From VAXT01 sp963827725 (lineage in GTDB: Bacteria; Actinomycetota; Thermoleophilia; Gaiellales; Gaiellaceae), in NCBI GenBank assembly GCA_963827725.1, contig CAWHBM010000003.1, positions 186,001-250,000 of the forward strand: DNA of 64,000 bases, read 5' to 3'. How positions within the stretch are numbered: position 1 is the first letter of the stretch; each line of letters opens with the position of its first letter. The notes below the pieces were generated by a model. That model saw only the letters and a program-made list of their open reading frames with translations. It did no database searches and was not told the origin of the DNA. Position numbers and translations under genes: made by a program. Shown here piece by piece: positions 17,003 to 25,835 of the stretch.

Positions 17003-18200
17003 GAGCAAGGGAGACGAACATCGCCTCGAACTGCGAAGGCGGCACATAGATGCCCCGCTCGAGCATGTGCCGGAAGTACTCGCTGTAACGGGCCGTGTCG
17101 CACGCCGAGGCCTGTGCAAAGTCCGTGACAGGGACTGTCCCTGTAAAGAGGGTGGCCATCGCGCCGACTCGCTGGAACGTGCCAAGGCTGCTGAGGCCGG
17201 CCTCCAGGCGCGCTGCCTTGCGCTCGAGCTCCTCGTAGACGGCCGGATCGCGCAGGCGGCGGAGGACGGAGATGCCCGCGGCCGTTGCGAGCGGGTTCCC
17301 GGAGAGAGTTCCCGCCTGGTAGACCTCGCCGACGGGCGCGAGGTGACGCATGAGCTCCGCGGAACCGCCGAAGGCGCCGACCGGCAACCCGCCGCCGATG
17401 ATCTTCCCGAGGATCGTGAGGTCCGGCGTGACGCCCAGGCGCTCCTGCGCGCCCCCGCGCGCGATCCGGAACCCGGTGATCACCTCGTCGAACACGAGCA
17501 GCGCGCCCGAGGCATCGCAGAGCTCACGAAGCGCCTCGAGGAAGCCCGGTGCCGGCGGGACGACGCCCATGTTCCCGGCGACCGGCTCGACGATCACGCA
17601 GGCCAGCCCCTCGCCGTAGCGCGCGACGGCAAGGGCCGCCTCCTCGATGTCGTTGTAAGGAGCGACGATCGTGTCCGCCGTTGCACCGGAGGGGACTCCG
17701 GCGGTTGCGGGCACACCGAGCGTCGCCGGGCCGGAGCCCGCCTCGGCGAGCAGCGCATCGGCGTGGCCGTGGTAGCAGCCGGCGAACTTGAGGATCCGGT
17801 CGCGCCTCGTCGCTCCCCGCGCGAGCCGGACGGCGCTCATCGCCGCCTCGGTCCCCGAGCTGACGAGCCGCACCTGCTCGATCGAGGGGAACGCGTCGAC
17901 GATCTCGGCCGCGAGCTCCACCTCCCGCTCGGTCGTCGCGCCGAAGGTCGTCCCCTCGTCGGCCGTCTGCTGAACCGCCTCGACCGTCTCCCGGTCCGCA
18001 TGGCCGAAGACGAGCGGGCCGAACGACATCACCCAGTCGACGTAGCGCTCGCCGCCGGCCGTCGTCACGTACGCGCCCTTCCCCTTGCGCACGAAGAGCG
18101 GCTCGTCGAGCCCCACCGCCTTCATCGCGCGCACCGGCGAGTTGACGCCGCCCGGGATCAGGCGCTCGGCCTCCCGTGCAAGCTCGGACTTGGACTTCAG
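16941..18200 (-). CDS. hemL: Glutamate-1-semialdehyde 2,1-aminomutase HemL (CTG start)
   Basis: A PLP enzyme making 5-aminolevulinate from glutamate-1-semialdehyde, the entry to haem synthesis by the C5 route. Clear features are KSKSELAREAERLIPGGVNS, the PLP-lysine region TILGKIIGGGLPVGAFGG and YQAGTLSGNPLATAAG. Aligning with known N-termini (MKSKSEL...) puts the start at CTG 18200, which overlaps the hemB stop as CTGA; there is no ATG, GTG or TTG nearby. Length is 419 residues, normal for the family. Inside the gene, at about 17128-17144, the DNA contains a palindrome of the dispersed repeat family, read in frame as FTGTVPVT. It is coupled to hemB upstream and to the 16445 gene downstream. 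Confidence 0.93.
   Translation of the reverse strand: MKSKSELAREAERLIPGGVNSPVRAMKAVGLDEPLFVRKGKGAYVTTAGGERYVDWVMSFGPLVFGHADRETVEAVQQTADEGTTFGATTEREVELAAEIVDAFPSIEQVRLVSSGTEAAMSAVRLARGATRRDRILKFAGCYHGHADALLAEAGSGPATLGVPATAGVPSGATADTIVAPYNDIEEAALAVARYGEGLACVIVEPVAGNMGVVPPAPGFLEALRELCDASGALLVFDEVITGFRIARGGAQERLGVTPDLTILGKIIGGGLPVGAFGGSAELMRHLAPVGEVYQAGTLSGNPLATAAGISVLRRLRDPAVYEELERKAARLEAGLSSLGTFQRVGAMATLFTGTVPVTDFAQASACDTARYSEYFRHMLERGIYVPPSQFEAMFVSLAHGDEEIDRTVEAAAEFFAAT
17128..17144. repeat. Palindrome ACAGGGA-CTG-TCCCTGT inside hemL
   Basis: A perfect 7-bp inverted repeat with a 3-base centre, flanked by TTTAC-like sequence on one side. The same core (AGGGACTGTCCCT) and the TTTACAGGG flank resemble the triple array at 44879-44948. 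It is translated within hemL in a loop region near residue 350 where family sequences vary, so it appears tolerated. Confidence 0.6.
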
Positions 18201-19160
18201 AGCCAGGCGGCGAGCTCCTTGGCCCAGTAGCTGACGACGAAGTCGGCGCCTGCGCGCTTGACGGCCGTCAGACGACTCGATCGCCGCCTGGCGCTCGTCG
18301 AGCCAGCCGCGCGCCGCGGCGGCCTTCACCATGGCGTACTCGCCGGAGACGTTGTACGCGGCAACCGGCAGGTCGAAGCGCTCGCGGACGGCACGGATCA
18401 CGTCGAGATTCGGGAGCGCCGGCTTGACGATCAGCGCGTCGGCGCCCTCCGCGACGTCGAGCTCGCACTCGCGCAACGCCTCCCGCACGTTCGCGGGATC
18501 CATCTGGTAGCCGCGGCGATCGCCGAACGAAGGCGTCGACTCGGCCGCCTCGCGGAAGGGCCCGTAGAAGGCCGAGGCATATTTCGCCGCGTACGAGACG
18601 ATCGCTGTCTCGGCAAACCCGCCCTCGTCGAGCGCTGCGCGGAGAGAAGCGACGCGCCCGTCCATCATGTCGCTCGGCGCGACCACGTCCGCGCCGGCCT
18701 CGACATGGCTGACCGCGGTGCGGCCGAGCAGCTCCAGCGTCGCGTCGTTTGCCACCTCGCCGTTCTCGATCAGGCCGCAATGGCCGTGCGAGGTGTACTC
18801 GCAGAGACAGACATCCGTGATCAGCACGAGATCCGGATAGCGCTCACGCAGCGACCGCAGAGCCCGCTGGACGATCCCGTCCGACGCGTACGCGCCCGAG
18901 CCCTCGTCGTCCTTCTCCTCGGGGATCCCGAAGAGGATGACGGCGGAGAGCCCTAGCCCCAGCAGCTCCTCGGCCTCCCGCGAGAGGTCGTCCACCGAGA
19001 AGCGCCCGAGCGCGGGCAGCTCCTCGTTCGCCTTCGTGTCGGGGCCGACGAAGAGCGGATAGACGAAATCGTCGAGGTCGAGCTTCGTCTCGCGCACGAG
19101 CGAGCGAAGCGCACCGGTGCGGCGCAGCCTGCGCAATCGCGTTGTCGGAAACGCACTCAC
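18197..19160 (-). CDS. hemB: Delta-aminolevulinic acid dehydratase HemB, frameshifted near the 3' end
   Basis: Porphobilinogen synthase, which joins two 5-aminolevulinates. LRSLVRETKLDLDDFVYPLF, the metal-binding cysteines in DVCLCEYTSHGHCG, and the active-site lysine regions SYAAKYASAFYGPFREA and ALIVKPALPNLDVI are all present. Near 18270-18276 there is one extra base. Without it the C-terminus reads ESLTAVKRAGADFVVSYWAKELAAWL and ends at 18197, as in other HemB proteins. As it stands, the frame runs on into hemL and mimics a 739-residue HemB-HemL fusion. The start is GTG 19160, in a GTGA overlap with the permease gene. Confidence 0.9.
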
Positions 19161-20380
19161 GGGGCCACCTTAGCCTCGGGGGGTTCCTCCGGCGGCACGG
19201 GCTTGATCGGGCGCGTCTCTTCGATATCGACCTCGACAGGCACCACTCCGCCCTTCCAGTCCTCGAGCTCGACGCGCTCGCTGAAGAACTCGTACCCGGA
19301 ACGCATCACGGCGAGCAGCGGCAGCGCGACGAAGATCCCAGCCAGCCCGTAGAGCTCTGCTCCGGCGAGCAGGCCGAAGATGACCATCAGCGGGTGGAGC
19401 CGCAACGCGCTTCCCATCACCTTCGGAACGACGATGTGCCCTTCGATCTGGTGGATCCCCAGGAAGAGCAGGAACACCCAAAGCGCGGAGAGCGGGTCGA
19501 CGGCGAGGGCATAGATGACGGGCAACGCCCCGCCGAGCCAGGGACCCAGGTAGGGAATGAGCTCGGTGAAGGCAACCCAGGCGCCGAACAGCACGGCGTA
19601 CGTGTCCGCACCCGGCACCAAGCCGAGCGTGCCGAGCAACCAGAGCCCGACACCCGCGCTCGTACCGATGATCGCCGACAGCAGGAACTGACCGCGCACG
19701 TAGCCCGCGACCGCATGCTCCATCCGGATGACGAGCCCGGAGCTGCCGGGCCTCGGCGGGAAGCGCCGGTCGGCCGCCCTTTTGAGGCGGCCCATGTCGA
19801 GGAGCATGTAGATCGAGACGACGATGATCAGCACCACGCTGAAGACGAGCTGGAAGATCGAGATCGCGGCGCCGCTGACGAAGTCGATCGCCGTCGATGT
19901 GTACTTCTCCACATCCTGGCCCTTGATGTTGGCCGCGAAGTCCTGGCCCTGCTCGCGGATGTCGACCCGCTCGAGGTTGTGTGTGTCGAGCCAACTCTGT
20001 AGGCGATCGACGTCCTGCTCGAAGCCGGTCTGCGAGCTCTGTCCGTCCTCCTTCGTAAGGTAGGAGTCGATCCTGTTCGCCGCCGACTGCGTCTGGTCGC
20101 TGACGATCACGCCGATGGCGATGGCGACAACCGCCAGAGCAGCGGCAAAGCTGAGGTAGACGATCGCAATAGAGAAACCGCGCGGAATCCGGAGCCGTTC
20201 GAGGGCGCGCACCAGCGGGTCGAGCAGCAGCGCGATCAACCCCGCCACGACGAACAGGAAGACCGCGTGAAAGACCTTCCCCGCGAGCAGGATCGCGATC
20301 AGCGCGAGCACGGGAAGGCCGACCAGCTGAATCCAGCGCGGGATCTGAATCGTCGGCGTCCCGCCGGACATGGAGGCCAT
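19157..20380 (-). CDS. AI-2E family transporter
   Basis: A 407-residue polytopic membrane protein of the AI-2E/UPF0118 family. Paired hydrophobic segments lie at residues 15-50, 65-95, 160-185 and across 215-345. The late motif VFLLFLGIHQIEGHIVVPKVMG is a family signature. Members are exporters or sodium/proton antiporters, and the substrate here is unknown. The C-terminal tail is acidic and proline-rich. It is the first gene of the minus-strand run leading into hemB, which it overlaps as GTGA. A second ATG (MSGGT) four codons in could be the true start. Confidence 0.85.
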   Translation of the reverse strand: MASMSGGTPTIQIPRWIQLVGLPVLALIAILLAGKVFHAVFLFVVAGLIALLLDPLVRALERLRIPRGFSIAIVYLSFAAALAVVAIAIGVIVSDQTQSAANRIDSYLTKEDGQSSQTGFEQDVDRLQSWLDTHNLERVDIREQGQDFAANIKGQDVEKYTSTAIDFVSGAAISIFQLVFSVVLIIVVSIYMLLDMGRLKRAADRRFPPRPGSSGLVIRMEHAVAGYVRGQFLLSAIIGTSAGVGLWLLGTLGLVPGADTYAVLFGAWVAFTELIPYLGPWLGGALPVIYALAVDPLSALWVFLLFLGIHQIEGHIVVPKVMGSALRLHPLMVIFGLLAGAELYGLAGIFVALPLLAVMRSGYEFFSERVELEDWKGGVVPVEVDIEETRPIKPVPPEEPPEAKVAP

Positions 20381-20533
20381 CGTACCGCGCAGGTCGTGTC
20401 GCTCAGGCCACCCGCGTGGGATTGGTCAGCCTTCGAGGACGGTGCGCTTGCTCTCGACCCTTACGAGCTGTGGGAGGAAACGGAGCCGTCTCCGCGGCTC
20501 GCCCTCCTGCGCGGGCGCGCGGAGGGTGCGGCG

Positions 20534-21349
20534 ATGCAAGATGCGGACACATCGGTTACGGTGCCGACCATGCCCCCGCCCCGGACCCCAGGGCAGGCGC
20601 GCCGCACGTCCAAGGCTCGAGCCGCCGCGAGACGAAGAGCCCGGCGAATTGCCGGTCTGACGGCCGTTTCCATCGCTGTCGTCGTTACGTTTGCCCTCAC
20701 CGCCTTCGGCTCAGGCTCGCCTGCGCAAACCCAGACCCGGCCCGCGCCGGCCAACCGGCTCCTGCCGGCCGGCCAGCCGCGGCTTCAGGCCGTTGCGCTG
20801 TACGGCGCTCTCCGGCTGCAGTTGCCGATCGAGCAGAGCCGCGTGACGGCGATCGGGTACCACGCGGTCGGCGGCGGCGCGCTCGCGCTCGAACCGGTCG
20901 GGCGCCAGGCAAACGAGGGGATCCTCACGCGGGTCGCGCGGAAGCTCTTCGGCGGAGGCACGAACGGACTGACGTACTACTTGCTCGGAGGCGATGAAGG
21001 CCCGAGCACGGCGGCGCTCGACGTGGGCGCGGCCCCCGGCACCGACGTCTACTCGCCGGTGGACGGGACGGTCGTCGGCATCACTCCGTTGATGCTGCGG
21101 GGCAAGGTGTTCGGAGCCCGCATCGACATCCAGCCGATGAACGAGCCCGCGCTCGTCGTCCGGCTGACCCACCTGCGTCCGGACCCCTCGCTGACGGTTG
21201 GCTCCTCAGTCGGGGAGGCGATCTCGAAGGTCGGCACGGTGATCGACTTCTCCCAGGTCGAGCGGCAGGCGCTCGCGCGCTATACGCAGGACGCGGGCAA
21301 CCACGTCTCGGTCTCGCTGGCTCGCCCCGCAACACTCGCCATCCCCTGA
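20534..21349 (+). CDS. Membrane-anchored LytM/M23-like protein with degenerate zinc site
   Basis: A basic N-terminus, one membrane helix (LTAVSIAVVVTFALTAFG) and an outer domain with the duplicated-hybrid-motif pattern of M23 peptidases: ALDVGAAPGTDVYSPVDGTVVGI, then VRLTHL and GNHVSVSL. The first zinc histidine of the usual HxxxD motif is absent (TAALDVG), so peptidase activity is doubtful; it may be a scaffold or activator for wall enzymes. ATG 20534 is chosen because GGAGGG lies about 7 bases upstream. The frame stays open to GTG 20396 with plausible amino acids, so a longer N-terminus is possible. Its stop overlaps the ymdB start as CTGA. Confidence 0.7.
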   Translation: MQDADTSVTVPTMPPPRTPGQARRTSKARAAARRRARRIAGLTAVSIAVVVTFALTAFGSGSPAQTQTRPAPANRLLPAGQPRLQAVALYGALRLQLPIEQSRVTAIGYHAVGGGALALEPVGRQANEGILTRVARKLFGGGTNGLTYYLLGGDEGPSTAALDVGAAPGTDVYSPVDGTVVGITPLMLRGKVFGARIDIQPMNEPALVVRLTHLRPDPSLTVGSSVGEAISKVGTVIDFSQVERQALARYTQDAGNHVSVSLARPATLAIP

Positions 21350-22125
21350 GAATCCTCTTCGTCGCCGACGTCAACGGTCATCCGGGCCGCCGCGCGGTCG
21401 AGGAGCGTCTGCCGTCTCTGCGCGAAGAGCTGGACATCGACTTCTGCGTCGCCAACGGCGAGAACGTCGCGGACGGGGTCGGCATCACGCCGAAGCTCGC
21501 GGACGTGCTCCTCGCTTCCGGCGTGGACGTGCTCACACTCGGCAATCACACGTGGCGGCGGCGCGAGATCGTCCCCTACCTCTCGGGGAGCGAGCGGCTG
21601 ATCCGGCCCGCGAACCTCTCGGCCCAGGCGCCCGGGCGCGGCATGACCGTCGCCACCGCCCGGGACGACACTCCGGTCGCGGTGATCAACCTGCTCGGCG
21701 ATCTCTTCATGCAGCCCGCCGTGGCACCGTTCGAGGTGATCGACGAGCTCGTCGAGGACGCGCGCCGCGAGACGCCGGTCGTGCTCGTCGACTTCCACGG
21801 CGAGGCAACGAGCGAGAAGGTGGCGATGGCCCACTATCTCGACGGCCGGGTGACCGCCGTCTTCGGCACGCACACGCACGTCCAGACAAGCGACGCGCGG
21901 GTGCAGCCCGGAGGGACGGCTGCGATCACGGACGCGGGCATGACCGGCCCTCACGACTCCGTGATCGGCGTCAAGGCCGAGCAGGCGATCCAGCGGATGC
22001 GGACCGGGATGCCGGTCAGGTTCGAGACGGCCGAGGGCGGCATCCGCCTGGAGGGTGCGATCGTCGAGTGCGACGCCTCAGGCCGCGCGACGAGCTGCGA
22101 GGCCGTTCGCGTCTCGGTGACGTAG
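21346..22125 (+). CDS. YmdB-type metallophosphoesterase (2',3'-cyclic nucleotide phosphodiesterase), CTG start
   Basis: A protein of about 259 residues with the TIGR00282/YmdB pattern: RILFVADVNGHPGR, VANGENVADGVGI, LTLGNHTWRRRE, VLVDFHGEATSEKVA and VFGTHTHVQTSDARV, which supply the dinuclear metal ligands. Family members hydrolyse 2',3'-cyclic AMP and related compounds. The first ATG (21505) would lose the metal-binding start. The reading frame begins properly at CTG 21346 (L/M-RILFVAD), which overlaps the upstream stop as CTGA. The C-terminus overlaps the convergent glycosyltransferase gene by 48 bp. Confidence 0.88.
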   Translation: MRILFVADVNGHPGRRAVEERLPSLREELDIDFCVANGENVADGVGITPKLADVLLASGVDVLTLGNHTWRRREIVPYLSGSERLIRPANLSAQAPGRGMTVATARDDTPVAVINLLGDLFMQPAVAPFEVIDELVEDARRETPVVLVDFHGEATSEKVAMAHYLDGRVTAVFGTHTHVQTSDARVQPGGTAAITDAGMTGPHDSVIGVKAEQAIQRMRTGMPVRFETAEGGIRLEGAIVECDASGRATSCEAVRVSVT

Positions 22126-23358
22126 AGGGAGCGCCAAAACGAGCAGGAGCGCGATCAGCACGAGGTCGCGCACGAGCACGAGCCAGGACTGGAGCGCTCC
22201 GAAGTGGAGTGCGAGCTCCCAGTAGCGGTACGGGAACCAGAGCTGCGTGAGGACGAGCGCGGCGCCGAGCAGCACCGACGCATTGAGGCCGCGCCGGCCA
22301 CGGACGAGCGGAACAACCGGGATCAGCCAGATCAGGAACTGCGGCGAGAGGACTTTGCCGAGCGCGATGAAGGCGACGAGCGCGGCCCCGCTCGCCAGGA
22401 TGAGCCGGTCGCGCCGAGCCGGGCCCCGGGCGAACAGGACCCAGACGGTGACGAGCGCGGCGACCTGTAGGACGGACTGCGCGGCGGCGAGCACGTCAGG
22501 CGCCGATCCGACGAGGTTCTGAGAGCCGTGGCTCGATTCCATCGTGATCCCGGTCCCGAACACCTGATGCGCAACCAGCAGGAAGCCGGCGCCGAGGCTC
22601 TCGATCTGCAGCGGGCGCAACGCCTGATCCCAGAGGCTGTGCCAGAGACCGCCCGGCGCGAGCACGAGAAACGGCACGAACGCGAGCGCGGCCGTCGCCG
22701 CCAGGGCGGCGGCACAGATGAGCGCCTCGCGTCTGCCCTTGCGCCGCCAGACGTAGGCGACCGCGATCGGAACGAGCACGACCGGGTAGAGCTTCGCCGC
22801 GACCGCGGCCCCGAGCGCGACGTGCCCGAGGCGTAGCCGCCCCGTGATCAGCGCTGCAAGCGCAGCCACAGTCAGCGCTGCGGGCCACAGGTCGAAGCGC
22901 GAGACAACGACCGGGCCGAGCGCGAGCGGAGCCAGCGCGACGAAGCCGAGCGCTCCCACGAGCCACGTCCTGCCGGCCCCGAGCGAGACGAGCGCGATCG
23001 CGACACAGACGATGATCGCCTCGCCGAAGAAGGCCATCAGCGCCTCGAAACGCACGCGGAACGTCTCGGAGCCCACGTCGCCGAGCGCGGGCACCGCGAA
23101 GACCGGAAGCGCACCGGGCGGGTACTCCACCTTGAAGTCGCGGTAGGGCAGCTTGCCGTCGTCCATCGCCGACCCGTATCGCTCGTAGACCGGCGTGTCG
23201 ACGATCAGGTGACTCGTGAAGTACCCGCGGTGCAGCACGCCCCAGACGACGAGAAAGAGGACGAGCGCAGCGAGCGTCGCCGCCAGGGCGAACGCGCTAT
23301 CAGCGGGCGGGGAGGACGAGCTCTGACTCTGGGGCTTCGCTGTCACCGGGAGGAGCAT
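22078..23358 (-). CDS. GT87-like (GT-C fold) membrane glycosyltransferase
   Basis: A 426-residue protein with about ten membrane helices and an extracytoplasmic loop after helix 1 containing VYERYGSAMDDGKLPYRDFKVEYPPGALPVF. The YPPG motif and the DLWPAALTVAALAALITGRLR region are characteristic of DUF2029/GT87 polyprenyl-phosphate-mannose-dependent transferases. It probably adds a sugar from a lipid carrier to a glycolipid or glycan on the outer membrane face. It follows a second GT-C gene, overlapping its 3' end by 59 bp. The acceptor is unknown. Confidence 0.78.
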   Translation of the reverse strand: MLLPVTAKPQSQSSSSPPADSAFALAATLAALVLFLVVWGVLHRGYFTSHLIVDTPVYERYGSAMDDGKLPYRDFKVEYPPGALPVFAVPALGDVGSETFRVRFEALMAFFGEAIIVCVAIALVSLGAGRTWLVGALGFVALAPLALGPVVVSRFDLWPAALTVAALAALITGRLRLGHVALGAAVAAKLYPVVLVPIAVAYVWRRKGRREALICAAALAATAALAFVPFLVLAPGGLWHSLWDQALRPLQIESLGAGFLLVAHQVFGTGITMESSHGSQNLVGSAPDVLAAAQSVLQVAALVTVWVLFARGPARRDRLILASGAALVAFIALGKVLSPQFLIWLIPVVPLVRGRRGLNASVLLGAALVLTQLWFPYRYWELALHFGALQSWLVLVRDLVLIALLLVLALPLRHRDANGLAARRAA

Positions 23359-25084
23359 GACGCCGTCGCCGTGGAGCCAGCACGACGAACGCGACGAACG
23401 GGAAGAACCACGGGATGTAGAGGTAGAACCAGTGGGTGAGCGCGAGCTCGAAGCCGATCAGGAGCGCGGCGGTGAGCGCCGCGAGCTGGAGCGGCGTCTT
23501 GCGCCGCGGCACGAAGTAGCAGGCGACAGCGCCGACCGCGAGCAGGCCGAGGAAGACCTGCTGGGCAAAACCGAGGTCCGGGATCCCCTCGGCGTGGTAC
23601 TGGCCCCACCCCCAGATCGAGAAGGGCGAATCGCGGCCCACCTGCCAGCCGAACGTGCGATCCCAGAAGACCCTGGCCGCGTGCGCGGGATTCGGCTCGA
23701 GCAGGAGGATCCAGAAGGCGGCGAGTGTGGCCGCGACAAAACCCCCTGCAAACGCGATCTTTCCGGAGAAACGGCGTCCCTCGGGATAGCCGGCCCACAG
23801 CGGCACCAGGAGGAGCGCGGCGAACTTCGTCCAGCCGGCGAGCGCGACAAACGCGCCGCGCGCGAAATCAGACGTGACGAGCCAGAAGCCGAAGATGAGC
23901 AGCACGGGCATGATCGTGTCGTTCGTGTTCGAACTGGACACGTACTGCGTGAACGGATACGCAGCCCAGGCGAACGGGAGCATGACAGCGAGCCGCATGC
24001 CCCCGAACCGCCGGCCGAGCAGCATCAAGCCGAGGAGCGCCAGCAGGTCGAACGCGATCGCGGTCGCGTGCGCCGCCGGCAACTCGTCCCAGCGGCCGCT
24101 CCATCCGAGCACGGCCCACGCAGGCACGTATGCCTCGTACGCGACCGGCCCGTACGTATCGCCGCGCTCGTTCGCCGACTCGCAGCGCCCGTTCGTCTGA
24201 ACCCGCTCGCGGATCTCCCCGTCGGCGTCCTCCGGGCCGCACGCCTTCAGCTTCCCTTGCGCGGGCATGTGGCCGTACGGCGACTCTCCGTGGGCGATCC
24301 GGTGCGCGCCGATCACGCCCGAGTAGCCGACGTCGATCACGTTGGAGTCGCGCACGTTGAGCCCGACGCGAAACCCGGTGAGGAAGACCGCCGCAGCGGC
24401 GACGAGCCACAGCGGCCAGACCGATCGCGACGCGCCAGGCCCGCCTCGCCACGCGCACCAGACCATGCGACCGAACAGGTACAGAAGCGGCGGATAGACG
24501 AGCGGGACGCTCGTGAAGATGTCGCCGCGGTTGAAGAACCAGAGCGAGGCCGAGAACGAGAGCAAGACGAGGAGGTCGAGGTTCCGCAGGCTGAGCGGGC
24601 GCCTGAGATCGGCGAGGCCGAGCAGGAAGATGACGCAGAACGCAAGCCAGATGGCGACGTTGTTGATCTGCTGGCCGCCGAATGCGCCGCTGTAACCGCG
24701 GGCCATCTTCCAGGCGACCTGCGGCCCGGTCCACGCTTCGGTGACGGCGCCGGAGCCGTCGTCCACCCGGCCGACGGCGATCTGGCCGGCCGAGCCCCAC
24801 CAGACCCCGAGCTTCCAGTCCCCGCGCTCCTTGTCGTAGGTCGCGTCCGTGACGCGGTCGCGCTGCGGGTAGCGGTCGAGCCAGTCGGCAACCTTGTCGT
24901 TGCGGAGAAAGATCGCCGTCGCGCGCTTCTCGGTCAGGCGCGCGCGATCCGCAACGGGGGCAAACGGAGCCTGGACGAGACGGCCCTTCGAGTCGTAGAC
25001 AGGCCTGGTCGGAGTCGTCGTCGAGGCGTGCGCCGCCGGGGCGAGCACAGCCGCGGCGAGCAGGGCGAGGGCGACCCGCCTCAC
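23300..25084 (-). CDS. Large GT-C-like membrane protein with N-terminal extracytoplasmic domain
   Basis: A 594-residue protein. A signal peptide (RRVALALLAAAVLAPAAHA) is followed by a roughly 110-residue soluble domain resembling PepSY (DWKLGVWWGSAGQIAVGRVDDGSG...VAWKMARG). About eleven membrane helices follow, with a loop containing GESPYGHMPAQGKL and GDTYGPVAYEAYVP, which match the acidic/aromatic loop of DUF2029-type glycosyltransferases. The pairing with the next GT87 gene and with GtrA suggests lipid-linked sugar transfer. The substrate is unknown. Confidence 0.72.
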   Translation of the reverse strand: MRRVALALLAAAVLAPAAHASTTTPTRPVYDSKGRLVQAPFAPVADRARLTEKRATAIFLRNDKVADWLDRYPQRDRVTDATYDKERGDWKLGVWWGSAGQIAVGRVDDGSGAVTEAWTGPQVAWKMARGYSGAFGGQQINNVAIWLAFCVIFLLGLADLRRPLSLRNLDLLVLLSFSASLWFFNRGDIFTSVPLVYPPLLYLFGRMVWCAWRGGPGASRSVWPLWLVAAAAVFLTGFRVGLNVRDSNVIDVGYSGVIGAHRIAHGESPYGHMPAQGKLKACGPEDADGEIRERVQTNGRCESANERGDTYGPVAYEAYVPAWAVLGWSGRWDELPAAHATAIAFDLLALLGLMLLGRRFGGMRLAVMLPFAWAAYPFTQYVSSSNTNDTIMPVLLIFGFWLVTSDFARGAFVALAGWTKFAALLLVPLWAGYPEGRRFSGKIAFAGGFVAATLAAFWILLLEPNPAHAARVFWDRTFGWQVGRDSPFSIWGWGQYHAEGIPDLGFAQQVFLGLLAVGAVACYFVPRRKTPLQLAALTAALLIGFELALTHWFYLYIPWFFPFVAFVVLAPRRRRHAPPGDSEAPESELVLPAR

Positions 25085-25091
25085 GCCAACC

Positions 25092-25532
25092 TCAGCCGCG
25101 CCTGAAAGACCAGAGCTTGTTGCCCACGAAGTTGATGGGCGTCACGAGCACGACTGCGATCGCCTGCGCCACGACCTTCCCCACGCCGGCGGCGACGAAC
25201 GCGGTCAGGAGCACCTCGTTCGCGGCGAGCGCGATCAGCGAGACGACGAAGAAGCGGAGGCCCTGGTAGCCGACATGTCCGCGCTCGCCCCGGAACGTCC
25301 AGAGTCTGTTCCACGTGTAGTTGTTCGTGACCGCGACGAGGAAGGAGCACGCCGCCGCGAGGTTGTAGTGCATGCCGGACCCGACCAGCGCCGAGTAGAC
25401 GGCGAGGTTGACGGCGTATCCGACCGCGCCCACGGTGCAGAACTTCGCGAGCTGGACCCAGTTGCGAGACCTGCGCAGAGCGCTGGATGCGCGGGCCCTC
25501 GCCGCGGCCATCGTCGAGGCTTCGTCGGTCAC
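25092..25532 (-). CDS. GtrA family membrane protein
   Basis: A 146-residue protein with four membrane helices and the GtrA pattern: WVQLAKFCTVGAVGYAVNLAVY, NNYTWNRLWTFRG and TPINFVGNKLWSFRR. GtrA-like proteins are thought to flip polyprenyl-phosphate-linked sugars or partner with GT-C enzymes. That fits its place directly upstream of two GT-C genes on the same strand. The start is GTG 25532. Confidence 0.88.
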   Translation of the reverse strand: MTDEASTMAAARARASSALRRSRNWVQLAKFCTVGAVGYAVNLAVYSALVGSGMHYNLAAACSFLVAVTNNYTWNRLWTFRGERGHVGYQGLRFFVVSLIALAANEVLLTAFVAAGVGKVVAQAIAVVLVTPINFVGNKLWSFRRG

Positions 25533-25568
25533 GACGGGCGAGCGTAGCAGCGGGCTGGCAGCACTCCG

Positions 25569-25835
25569 TCAGGCGATCGAGAAGCCGTCTGCGCCCTCCG
25601 GCTCGACCCAGGCCACCTCGACCTCGTCGACCCGGGCACCGGCCGGTCCGCGCCGGCACCAGTCGACCATCGACTCCACCCGTTCGGCGTCGCCCTCGAA
25701 CGCTGCCTCGACGGTTCCATTCCGGGCATTGCGGACCCAGCCTGCCAGCCCCAGCGAGCGGGCCCTGTCACGCGCCTCGACGCGAAAGAACACGCCTTGC
25801 ACGGAGCCATGGACGACAACCGTCGCGCGCTTCAC
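25569..25835 (-). CDS. acyP: Acylphosphatase
   Basis: A small enzyme of 88 residues hydrolysing acyl phosphates. The catalytic arginine is in VHGSVQGVFFRVEARDRA and the asparagine in GWVRNARNGTVEAAFEG, exactly as in the family. The start is GTG 25835, overlapping the pcm stop as GTGA; this places the first strand (KRATVVVHG) correctly. It ends the run from the phosphodiesterase through pcm. Confidence 0.93.
   Translation of the reverse strand: MKRATVVVHGSVQGVFFRVEARDRARSLGLAGWVRNARNGTVEAAFEGDAERVESMVDWCRRGPAGARVDEVEVAWVEPEGADGFSIA

Noticed and set aside
16941..19160. Apparent 739-residue HemB-HemL fusion
   Set aside because: A single extra base near 18270-18276 removes the hemB stop. With it corrected, hemB ends normally and hemL starts at CTG in a CTGA overlap.
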